From: an uncultured Lachnospiraceae bacterium
GTDB lineage: Bacteria; Bacillota; Clostridia; Lachnospirales; Lachnospiraceae
DNA length: 7,167 nt
Direction of reading: 5' to 3'
NCBI GenBank assembly: GCA_934434905.1
Contig: CAKSAI010000161.1
Coordinates: forward strand, 1-7,167
Shown: in pieces, positions 1-6,664 of the stretch
Layout: each line of letters begins with the position of its first letter
How positions within the stretch are numbered: position 1 is the first letter of the stretch
Program-made: the position numbers and the translations under genes
The notes under the pieces: generated by a model
Seen by the model: only the letters and a program-made list of their open reading frames with translations
What the model was told of the DNA's origin: nothing
Database searches by the model: none

Positions 1-31
1 GCATGTGCATGAAGGAGGCTGTGAATCCCAA

Positions 32-763
32 CTATCTCCTGTCATTGATTCGATTCCATTTTACAGATACTTCCCGCTCCTCCTTAGTACAGAGAGACAG
101 TACATACCCGCCATCCAGCTTCCACTGCATGAAATACCCCGGTCGGCTGCACGAGATCCGGTCCGGCGAACGCCACAGCCTGGCACCTTCTGCGACTGCA
201 CTTCCTTCTTCTGCAACTGCACTCCCATCTTCCGCGACTGCACTTCCTTCTTCTGCAACTGCACTCCCATCTTCCGCGACTGCCTTTCCAGCTTCTATGC
301 TCTCCCGAAGCCGAAAGTCCACTGTATCCAAGGGAATCCGCAGTCCCTCCCCGGTCATCTTGATAAAGCTTTCCTTCAGCGTCCACAGTTCCAGAAATCG
401 TTCAACCGACTCCGGCTGTTCCTTCACATAGACCTGCTCTTTCACATATGCCTGCTCCCACGGGCTCAGCACGCGGTGCATGATACTGTCCTTCACCCGG
501 CGTCCGGTCTCCACATCCACTCCCACCGGCACATCCGCAAGGGCGCAGACTGCCATGCCGCTGCAATGACTGATATTAAAAAAGATGGGAAGCTCCTTAA
601 AGCAAGGCTTCCCATTCGCCATAAGCGCAATCATATCTTCCGTGAAGTCAATCTGATATTCTTCCTTCAATGCCTGTGCAAGCAGCCTGCGGCCATGCCA
701 ATGCTGCTGCGCCGCTCTGCAGGGTTCAAAGCGCCTGCAGTAGATCACTACATGATTCTTCAC
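32..763 (-). CDS. Sfp-type 4'-phosphopantetheinyl transferase with internal heptapeptide repeat
   Basis: 243 residues. The family moves the 4'-phosphopantetheine arm of coenzyme A onto a conserved serine of acyl or peptidyl carrier proteins, in the cytoplasm. The Sfp/ACPS signatures are visible: FNISHCSG at 62-69, the Mg-binding GVDVE at 81-85 (D83, E85), and WTLKES at 127-132 with a following lysine at 135. Start is GTG at 763, preceded by AAGGAG (771-776) with a 7-nt spacer; stop is TAG. Residues 161-193 are four copies plus a remnant of AVAE(D/E)GS, placed between the catalytic helix and the C-terminal strands (YFMQWKLDGGYVLSL). Without this insert the length would be about 210, near the family norm. 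It lies 111 bp downstream of a small membrane-protein gene on the same strand. No NRPS, PKS or carrier-protein gene is visible, so the natural target is unknown. The family call is secure; the target is not. Confidence 0.9.
   Translation of the reverse strand: MKNHVVIYCRRFEPCRAAQQHWHGRRLLAQALKEEYQIDFTEDMIALMANGKPCFKELPIFFNISHCSGMAVCALADVPVGVDVETGRRVKDSIMHRVLSPWEQAYVKEQVYVKEQPESVERFLELWTLKESFIKMTGEGLRIPLDTVDFRLRESIEAGKAVAEDGSAVAEEGSAVAEDGSAVAEEGSAVAEGARLWRSPDRISCSRPGYFMQWKLDGGYVLSLCTKEEREVSVKWNRINDRR
185..283 (-). repeat. In-frame 21-bp minisatellite inside the PPTase gene
   Basis: Four full 21-bp units (200-220, 221-241, 242-262, 263-283) plus a 15-bp remnant (185-199). Two unit variants alternate, encoding AVAEEGS and AVAEDGS. 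This gives a higher-order 42-bp period: 200-241 and 242-283 are identical over all 42 bases. The unit is a multiple of three, so copy-number change would lengthen or shorten the protein by 7 or 14 residues without a frameshift. Confidence 0.95.
416..451 (-). repeat. 18-bp tandem duplication in the PPTase gene
   Basis: Two adjacent 18-bp units (416-433 and 434-451), identical at 14 of 18 positions, encode AYVKEQ followed by VYVKEQ (residues 105-116). They sit in the helical region between the GVDVE and WTLKES motifs. The divergence between the copies suggests the duplication is older than the 42-bp duplication in the same gene. Confidence 0.8.
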
Positions 764-782
764 GCCACTTCTCCTTCATTAT

Positions 783-807
783 ATCATGTGCAAATGCGGC
801 ACATGAT
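783..807. repeat. Perfect 9-bp inverted repeat upstream of the PPTase gene
   Basis: ATCATGTGC (783-791) and GCACATGAT (799-807) are perfect inverted arms around a 7-nt spacer. The element lies 20 bp upstream of the PPTase GTG. It could be an operator or a leader hairpin. No U-run follows on either strand, so an intrinsic terminator is unlikely. Its left arm overlaps a TATAAT hexamer on the minus strand (778-783). Confidence 0.6.
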
Positions 808-822
808 CAGTATTCGCCGTTC

Positions 823-845
823 GCCAATCATGCAAGCATGTTGGC
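823..845. repeat. Bulged inverted repeat downstream of the small membrane-protein gene
   Basis: GCCAA (823-827), a bulged T, CATGC (829-833), AA, then GCATG (836-840) and TTGGC (841-845) form a 10-bp stem with one bulge. It lies about 30 bp past the stop of the 875-1291 gene on the minus strand. No U-tract follows, so it is a possible mRNA 3'-end stabiliser or processing site rather than a classical terminator. Confidence 0.5.
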
Positions 846-874
846 TCTCTTGCGCTCATTACATTATCACACCA

Positions 875-1291
875 CTATTTCTGCAGCACATGCAAAACCC
901 AGATTCCGGTCAGATACACCAGGCAGGCCAGCAACATAAATATAATGAAATGAAAGCCCACACCCAGGATAATGTTCAATAGCAGCACCGCCCCGTGAAG
1001 CCAGATCGGGGAACGGCAAAGGCACACCGCCAGAACCACCTCCAGCACCACAACCAGAAGCGCCGTGATCACAGGTACCTTACACAGGAATATCCCCAGC
1101 AATAGCACTGCCAATAGAACCAGTACCGCACCAAGAAGCCACAGCTCACACCTGTATTTCTGCACGAAGCTCCTGCATTTTCCCAGAAGCTCTTTCCCGC
1201 CACTTTCCTTTGCCGGCTGCTCCTTGTGTACAAACTCTCTTATGACAGGCTCCTGCTCCTGTCCCTTTCCGTTTTTGTTCTTTTCGTCCAT
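875..1291 (-). CDS. Small four-helix integral membrane protein, function unknown
   Basis: 138 residues from the preferred start. The ATG at 1291 has GGAG (1298-1301) with a 6-nt spacer. An in-frame ATG four codons upstream (1303) has no ribosome-binding site. The N-terminal 48 residues are charged and hydrophilic (rich in K, E, Q). The rest is almost entirely hydrophobic, with about four membrane spans near residues 50-69, 73-92, 97-113 and 113-135 and very short loops; the third and fourth nearly merge. There is no signal peptide, no catalytic motif and no family that I recognise. It starts 20 bp after the greA stop on the same strand, so it is probably co-transcribed with greA. The rich spread of L and V with Cys residues in the spans fits a simple membrane-anchored protein. 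That it is a real gene is likely; its role cannot be assigned. Confidence 0.75.
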   Translation of the reverse strand: MDEKNKNGKGQEQEPVIREFVHKEQPAKESGGKELLGKCRSFVQKYRCELWLLGAVLVLLAVLLLGIFLCKVPVITALLVVVLEVVLAVCLCRSPIWLHGAVLLLNIILGVGFHFIIFMLLACLVYLTGIWVLHVLQK

Positions 1292-1311
1292 ACTATTCTC
1301 CATTCTGTATC

Positions 1312-1812
1312 TTAAAAGCTTCTGATCTGGTCTTCGTCATCCCCGGCATCCTCCACGAACCGGATAACTACATAATAACCGAAGGAATCATTGACTGCCA
1401 CATACGCACGTTCTCCGACCTTCTTCCCCATTATGGCCTTCCCCAGCGGGGAATCGATACTGATCCGGCCTTGGAGAGAATTGCCGCGCACCGTAGTCAC
1501 CAGCTTGTAGGTCTCCGTCTCGTCGTCATCCTCCATATAGAGTGTTACTCTCTTATTGATACCGACCTCATCCTCTCCGGAATCGTCGGATACGATCTTC
1601 GCCGTCTTCACCATCCGCTCAAGGTAACGAATGCGGCTCTCATTGATATTCTTGTCCTTCTTTGCCGCATGGTATTCAAAGTTCTCGCTGAGATCCCCAT
1701 GGGCGCGGGCTTCCTTTACCGCCGCGATGGCTTCCTTGCGCACCACCAGCTTGCGGTACTCGATCTCTTCTTCTATCTTCTTGATATCATTTTGGGTCAG
1801 CTCATCATACAT
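1312..1812 (-). CDS. greA: Transcription elongation factor GreA
   Basis: 166 residues from the ATG at 1812. GreA enters the secondary channel of stalled, backtracked RNA polymerase and stimulates cleavage of the 3' end of the nascent RNA. The N-terminal coiled coil (about 1-75) carries the tip motif GDLSEN at 39-44, with acidic residues D40 and E43 matching the E. coli D41/E44 pair, followed by EYHAAKKDKNINESRIRYLE. The C-terminal FKBP-like domain contains SPLGKAIMGKKVGE (121-134). A GTG 16 codons upstream (1860) is in frame and would give 182 residues. I prefer the ATG because it restores the usual length and tip numbering, has GGA at a suitable distance, and because the GTG lies inside a 12-bp hairpin. 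The C-terminal tail is acidic (DAGDDEDQ). The gene heads a likely greA-membrane-protein unit. Confidence 0.93.
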   Translation of the reverse strand: MYDELTQNDIKKIEEEIEYRKLVVRKEAIAAVKEARAHGDLSENFEYHAAKKDKNINESRIRYLERMVKTAKIVSDDSGEDEVGINKRVTLYMEDDDETETYKLVTTVRGNSLQGRISIDSPLGKAIMGKKVGERAYVAVNDSFGYYVVIRFVEDAGDDEDQIRSF

Positions 1813-1847
1813 GGTTCGTTCCGTCCATTTCCCTAATATAGAGTAAC

Positions 1848-1888
1848 TATTCAGAGCCACATTTGCGAAATCGCCCTGGCTCTGAATA
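1848..1888 (-). promoter_or_regulatory. 12-bp stem-loop at the 5' end of the greA transcript
   Basis: Positions 1848-1859 and 1877-1888 are perfect 12-bp inverted arms (TGGCTCTGAATA and its complement) around a 17-nt loop. On the minus strand this falls between the predicted transcription start (about 1891) and the greA ATG (1812). The greA mRNA would therefore begin almost directly with a stable hairpin. No U-tract follows, so it is not a terminator. Such 5' hairpins can protect mRNA or modulate its translation; which applies here is unknown. Confidence 0.65.
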
Positions 1889-1897
1889 CTCTGAATA

Positions 1898-1926
1898 ATT
1901 ACAATATATCATACTTTGAATGTAAA
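1898..1926 (-). promoter_or_regulatory. Sigma-A-type promoter of greA
   Basis: On the minus strand TTTACA (1921-1926) and TGTAAT (1898-1903) are separated by 17 bp; each hexamer has one mismatch to consensus. The predicted start is near 1891, about 79 nt before the greA ATG. An A/T-tract block lies directly upstream and is shared with the divergent tRNA promoter. Confidence 0.7.
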
Positions 1927-1938
1927 AAAAAGTAATAA

Positions 1939-1989
1939 GAAAAATTTTTTTAAAAAAGGATTGAAAAAAGAAAAAGAATCGGGTATAAT
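1939..1989 (+). promoter_or_regulatory. tRNA-Thr promoter with UP-element-like A/T tract
   Basis: TTGAAA (1961-1966) and TATAAT (1984-1989) are separated by 17 bp, giving a predicted start near 1996, about 30 nt before the tRNA. Immediately upstream, 1939-1960 holds an A5-T7-A6 run. It satisfies every specified A/T position of the E. coli consensus UP element as I recall it, within a few bp of the standard register. This is the layout of a strong stable-RNA promoter. Confidence 0.85.
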
Positions 1990-2025
1990 AGTCGAGGATT
2001 GAGGGACAGTAGTCCTGAAACCTTA

Positions 2026-2098
2026 GCCAAAATAGCGCAGTTGGTAGCGCAACGCATTCGTAATGCGTGGGTCGGGGGTTCGAGTCCCCCTTTTGGCT
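2026..2098 (+). tRNA. tRNA-Thr, anticodon CGT
   Basis: 73 nt, folding as a full cloverleaf. The acceptor stem GCCAAAA (2026-2032) pairs perfectly with TTTTGGC (2091-2097), with discriminator T2098. The D arm is GCGC...GCGC around AGTTGGTA. The anticodon stem is ACGCA/TGCGT with loop TTCGTAA, giving anticodon CGT, which reads ACG (Thr). The T arm is GGGGG/CCCCC with loop TTCGAGT. The 3' CCA is not encoded. The gene stands alone, with its own strong promoter and terminator. Confidence 0.97.
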
Positions 2099-2116
2099 GT
2101 CTACCAAGCGGCAAAG

Positions 2117-2152
2117 AAGCCCGGAAATGTAATGTTTCCGGGCTTTTTCTTT
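2117..2152 (+). terminator. Rho-independent terminator after tRNA-Thr, possibly bidirectional
   Basis: An 11-bp perfect stem, AAGCCCGGAAA (2117-2127) with TTTCCGGGCTT (2135-2145), encloses a 7-nt loop and runs into TTTCTTTTC. It lies about 20 bp past the tRNA and about 30 bp past the dnaK stop on the opposite strand. On the minus strand the tail is only CTTTGCC, so termination of dnaK there would be weaker but is plausible. I see no better dnaK terminator in 2153-2180. Confidence 0.9.
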
Positions 2153-2180
2153 TCTCCAAAATTGAAAATGGGGCAGAATT

Positions 2181-3953
<1,773 letters not shown>

Positions 3954-3962
3954 ATCGATTGC

Positions 3963-3982
3963 CTCATCATTCTCTCATCATT
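3963..3982. repeat. Short tandem repeat in the dnaK leader
   Basis: CTCATCATT occurs at 3963-3971 and again at 3974-3982, an 11-bp period. The nearer copy includes the GAGG ribosome-binding site of dnaK on the minus strand. The second copy offers a similar but weaker GAG upstream. Confidence 0.5.
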
Positions 3983-3988
3983 TTCTCC

Positions 3989-4017
3989 ACTTTATGACTT
4001 GTGAAAGTCAAAGTCAA
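3989..4017 (-). promoter_or_regulatory. Candidate dnaK promoter
   Basis: On the minus strand TTGACT (4012-4017) and TAAAGT (3989-3994) are 17 bp apart. The -35 is good and the -10 is weak (4 of 6), giving a start near 3982. No CIRCE palindrome and no CtsR-type heptad with the usual spacing is present. A second TTGACT overlaps just downstream. The assignment is tentative. Confidence 0.4.
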
Positions 4018-4087
4018 GGCATGCCCGGCAGAATTTATAGATTATTTAGAAAGTTTTAGATTATATTTATTTTATGTGCAAACCCTA

Positions 4088-4115
4088 TTGACATTTTTCA
4101 TCAACCGTATATAAT
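4088..4115 (+). promoter_or_regulatory. Consensus sigma-A promoter of the regulator-pot operon
   Basis: TTGACA (4088-4093) and TATAAT (4110-4115) match both consensus hexamers, with a 16-bp spacer. The predicted start is near 4122, leaving a leader of about 98 nt before the ATG at 4220. The upstream 4031-4080 is very A/T-rich and holds two copies of TAGATTAT. Confidence 0.85.
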
Positions 4116-4153
4116 AATCATTGCGTTGTTTATTATTATTAAACTTGGAATAT

Positions 4154-4177
4154 ACTATTAGCTTCATTCATAATAGT
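4154..4177 (+). promoter_or_regulatory. Leader inverted repeat 1, upstream of the XRE/cupin gene
   Basis: ACTATTA (4154-4160) and TAATAGT (4171-4177) are perfect 7-bp arms around a 10-nt loop. The repeat lies in the predicted 5' leader, directly next to a second inverted repeat. The arms are A/T-rich, so as RNA this would be a weak hairpin. It could equally be a protein-binding site. Confidence 0.45.
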
Positions 4178-4194
4178 GTCTGTATTAACAGACA
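4177..4194 (+). promoter_or_regulatory. Leader inverted repeat 2, operator-like palindrome
   Basis: TGTCTGT (4177-4183) and ACAGACA (4188-4194) flank ATTA, a 7-4-7 dyad ending 25 bp before the regulator ATG. It is downstream of the predicted start, so bound protein could block elongation, and as RNA it forms a compact tetraloop hairpin. It is a good candidate for autoregulation by the adjacent XRE protein; this is inference. Confidence 0.5.
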
Positions 4195-4219
4195 TTTGAG
4201 TTTAGAAAGAAGGTTTTTT

Positions 4220-4759
4220 ATGGATATCGGCAACCGTATGAAGGAGCTTCGCATCCAGTACGGCCTGACCCAGCAGGAACTGGCGGACCGCAGCGAGCTG
4301 TCCAAGGGCTTTATCTCTCAGTTGGAAAGGAATCTTACTTCTCCTTCCATCGGGACGCTCTTAGACATTATCCAGTGTCTCGGCACTACGCCGGCCGAGT
4401 TCTTCAATGATGAAGAGCCGGAACAGATCGTGTTCAAGGCTGAAGATTACTTCGAGAAGGACGACGAAGAGAACAAGAGCCGGATCGAATGGGTGATCCC
4501 CAATGCCCAGAAGAATGCTATGGAGCCACTACGGCTGACGCTGGAGCCCGGAGGCGCATCCCAGGTTCACGCTCCCCATGAGGGAGAAGAATTCGGATAT
4601 GTGCTGAAGGGCGCAATCAAGATTTATTACGGCCCCCGCGCCTTTGTGGTGCGTCAAGGGGAGTCCTTTTATTTTAAATCCGGGAAAAAACACTACCTGG
4701 AGGCTTACGGCGGACGCCCTGCATCCCTGATCTGGGTTTCCACTCCGCCAAGCTTCTAA
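4220..4759 (+). CDS. XRE-family regulator with C-terminal cupin domain, first gene of the pot operon
   Basis: 179 residues. The N-terminal helix-turn-helix (about 4-60) reads MKELRIQYGLTQQELADRSE followed by LSKGFISQLERN and SPSIGTLLDI. A linker rich in acidic residues (63-90) leads to a small cupin barrel (about 100-176) with the signature GGASQVHAPHEGEEFGYVLKG in shortened form: H117, H120, E124, and H158 in the second motif. In related proteins the cupin is thought to sense a small ligand. Start is the ATG at 4220 after GAAAGAAGG with a 6-nt spacer; the frame stays open upstream to 4121 but without a suitable RBS. It lies 14 bp ahead of potA, so it probably controls polyamine uptake, like PuuR-type regulators. 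Ligand and operator are not shown by the sequence; the leader palindrome is a candidate site. Confidence 0.92.
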   Translation: MDIGNRMKELRIQYGLTQQELADRSELSKGFISQLERNLTSPSIGTLLDIIQCLGTTPAEFFNDEEPEQIVFKAEDYFEKDDEENKSRIEWVIPNAQKNAMEPLRLTLEPGGASQVHAPHEGEEFGYVLKGAIKIYYGPRAFVVRQGESFYFKSGKKHYLEAYGGRPASLIWVSTPPSF

Positions 4760-4773
4760 GAAGGAGGATACCT

Positions 4774-5847
4774 ATGAGCAAGAAACTGATCAATTTGGAA
4801 AACATATCCAAATCCTATGATAAAACCATGGTTCTGGACGAACTGAACCTGTACATTCGTGAAAATGAATTTCTTACCCTGCTGGGACCCTCTGGCTGCG
4901 GTAAGACCACTACCCTGCGGCTCATCGGCGGCTTCGAGACGCCGGACACCGGGCGCGTGATCTTCGACGGGCAGGACATTACTGCCCTGCCCCCCAACCA
5001 GCGGCCGCTAAATACCGTATTCCAAAAATACGCCCTGTTCCCGCATATGAGTATCGCGGAGAACATCGCCTTCGGACTGAAGATCAAGAAGAAATCCAAG
5101 TCCTACATTGATGACAAGATCAAATACGCCTTAAAGCTGGTGAACCTGGACGACTACGGGAACCGCAGCGTGGACTCCTTAAGCGGCGGCCAGCAGCAGC
5201 GGATCGCCATTGCCAGAGCCATTGTCAACGAGCCGAAGGTTCTTCTGCTGGATGAGCCTCTGGGCGCCCTGGACCTAAAGCTACGCCAGGATATGCAGTA
5301 CGAGTTGATCCGTCTGAAGAATGAACTTGGCATCACCTTCGTCTACGTGACCCATGATCAGGAGGAAGCGCTTACCATGTCCGACACCATCGTCGTCATG
5401 AACCAGGGCTACATCCAGCAGATCGGCACCCCGGAGGATATCTACAACGAGCCCACCAATGCCTTTGTAGCTGATTTTATCGGGGACAGCAACCTCATCG
5501 ACGGCACGATGCTGGAGGATAAGCTGGTGGAGATCCTGGGTGTGAAGTTTCCCTGTGTGGACGAAGGCTTTGGGAAGAACAAGCCGGTGGATGTGGTTAT
5601 CCGTCCGGAGGATGTGGAGCTGGTGGCACCGGAAGCCGGTCTTCTCACCGGGGATGTCACCTCTCTGATCTTCAAGGGCGTACACTGGGAGATCGAGGTG
5701 ATGGCAGGAGGCTTCGAATGGCTGGTACACACCACGCAGATGCACCCGGTCGGTTCCCATGTGGGAATTTTAGTGGATCCCTTCAATATTCAGATTATGA
5801 ATAAGCCGGAATCCAGTGATGAAAGGGCGGTGGAATTGGATGAGTAA
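4774..5847 (+). CDS. potA: Spermidine/putrescine ABC transporter ATPase PotA
   Basis: 357 residues. It is the cytoplasmic ATPase that powers polyamine import through PotB/PotC. All ABC motifs are present in order: Walker A GPSGCGKT (38-45), Q-loop VFQKYALFPHMS (82-93, typical of the PotA group), signature LSGGQQQR (136-143), Walker B VLLLDEP (156-162), D-loop GALD, and switch histidine H194 in VTHDQEEA. The C-terminal TOBE-type regulatory domain (about 238-345) includes DVVIRPEDVEL. Start is the ATG after a full AAGGAGG (4761-4767), 6-nt spacer. It follows the regulator by 14 bp, and its stop overlaps the potB start by 8 nt. A C-terminal acidic tail (ESSDERAVELDE) is present. Substrate is inferred from the PotA-type subfamily and the potABC order; iron or other 2-aminoethylphosphonate-like relatives are less likely. 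Confidence 0.95.
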   Translation: MSKKLINLENISKSYDKTMVLDELNLYIRENEFLTLLGPSGCGKTTTLRLIGGFETPDTGRVIFDGQDITALPPNQRPLNTVFQKYALFPHMSIAENIAFGLKIKKKSKSYIDDKIKYALKLVNLDDYGNRSVDSLSGGQQQRIAIARAIVNEPKVLLLDEPLGALDLKLRQDMQYELIRLKNELGITFVYVTHDQEEALTMSDTIVVMNQGYIQQIGTPEDIYNEPTNAFVADFIGDSNLIDGTMLEDKLVEILGVKFPCVDEGFGKNKPVDVVIRPEDVELVAPEAGLLTGDVTSLIFKGVHWEIEVMAGGFEWLVHTTQMHPVGSHVGILVDPFNIQIMNKPESSDERAVELDE

Positions 5848-6664
5848 GTTAAAACGCCAGCTTCTGGCCGGCCCCTATATCGTATGGATCATCGGTTTCA
5901 TACTTTTACCGGTGGTGGTGATCCTGTACTATGCGCTGACTAATTCAGCACACCACTTTACCATGGAGAATGTCCTGACTATCGGGGAGCCCATTTACCG
6001 GAAGGCACTGTTTCTCTCCCTGAAGCTTGCCGTCATCTGTACTTTGATCTGCCTGGTGCTCTCCTATCCGTTAGCCATGATCTTAAGTGGTCTGCGCAAA
6101 AAGCACCAGAACCTGATCGTGTTCATCTTCATCCTGCCTATGTGGATGAACTTCATGCTCCGTATCCTGGCCTGGAAGCTGCTGCTTTCCAACAACGGAG
6201 TCATCAACACGATCCTAGAGACTATGGGACTTCCTTCGCTGAATATCCTGAATACCCCCACAGCGGTGGTATTTTGCATGGTTTATGACTTTCTGCCCTT
6301 TATGATACTGCCGATCTACAATTCCATGGCACGTATCAGCAAGGATATTGTGGAGGCAGCCAAGGATCTGGGAGCCGGAAGCGTTACGATCTTCTTTAAG
6401 ATCATCGTGCCCCTGACATTGTCCGGTGTCTTAAGCGGCATCATCATGGTATTTGTCCCGGCGCTGACTTCCTTCGCCATCTCGGATATCATCGGCGGCG
6501 GCAAGGTACTTTTGATCGGAAACGTCATTGAGCAGGCATTTATGCAGGAATACAACTGGTATCTTGGCTCCGGCCTGTCCATTGTACTGATGATCTTCGT
6601 CATTGTCAGCATGGCGCTGATGAGTACCCGCGATAAAGAGGGAGGAGGTGCAGGCGTATGGTAA
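5840..6664 (+). CDS. potB: Polyamine ABC transporter permease PotB
   Basis: 274 residues. It is an inner-membrane permease that pairs with PotC to form the polyamine channel. About six membrane spans are visible: near residues 10-32, 60-82, 92-112, 140-160, 190-214 and 243-262. The EAA loop that docks onto PotA is at 171-190 (VEAAKDLGAG...FFKIIVPL). The N-terminus MSKLKRQLLAGPYIVW with P-rich FILLPVVVILYYA is typical of PotB. I chose the ATG at 5840, 8 nt inside potA, preceded by GGTGG. An in-frame ATG at 5816 would add eight residues (MMKGRWNW), a less typical start with a poorer RBS. Short overlaps on both sides indicate translational coupling within the operon. Confidence 0.93.
   Translation: MSKLKRQLLAGPYIVWIIGFILLPVVVILYYALTNSAHHFTMENVLTIGEPIYRKALFLSLKLAVICTLICLVLSYPLAMILSGLRKKHQNLIVFIFILPMWMNFMLRILAWKLLLSNNGVINTILETMGLPSLNILNTPTAVVFCMVYDFLPFMILPIYNSMARISKDIVEAAKDLGAGSVTIFFKIIVPLTLSGVLSGIIMVFVPALTSFAISDIIGGGKVLLIGNVIEQAFMQEYNWYLGSGLSIVLMIFVIVSMALMSTRDKEGGGAGVW

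Noticed and set aside
185..283. Repeat as a possible CRISPR array
   Set aside because: Units are directly contiguous with no spacers, and are in frame within a coding gene.
5..982. Long plus-strand open frame across the PPTase gene and downstream gap
   Set aside because: The minus-strand PPTase has clear motifs and an RBS. The plus frame is kept open by the repeat and codon bias and has no family features.
1813..1860. GTG start at 1860 for greA
   Set aside because: It would add 16 atypical residues, lies in the hairpin, and has only a distant AGGG as RBS.
2003..2016. Small hairpin in the tRNA leader
   Set aside because: Only a 4-bp GGAC/GTCC stem around AGTA, too short to support.
4001..4017. 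GTCAA repeats as a CtsR operator
   Set aside because: The two GTCAA cores are 6 bp apart, not the roughly 10-bp spacing of CtsR heptads, and the leading GG is missing.
4121..4219. Upstream extension of the XRE/cupin frame
   Set aside because: It begins at about the predicted transcription start and spans the leader dyads. The ATG at 4220 has a proper RBS.
5281..5760. 159-residue open frame antisense to potA
   Set aside because: It mirrors the potA codon pattern, has no RBS and its residue composition is not protein-like.
5816..5839. ATG at 5816 as the potB start
   Set aside because: It would add MMKGRWNW ahead of a normal PotB N-terminus and overlap potA more deeply with a weaker RBS; it cannot be fully excluded.
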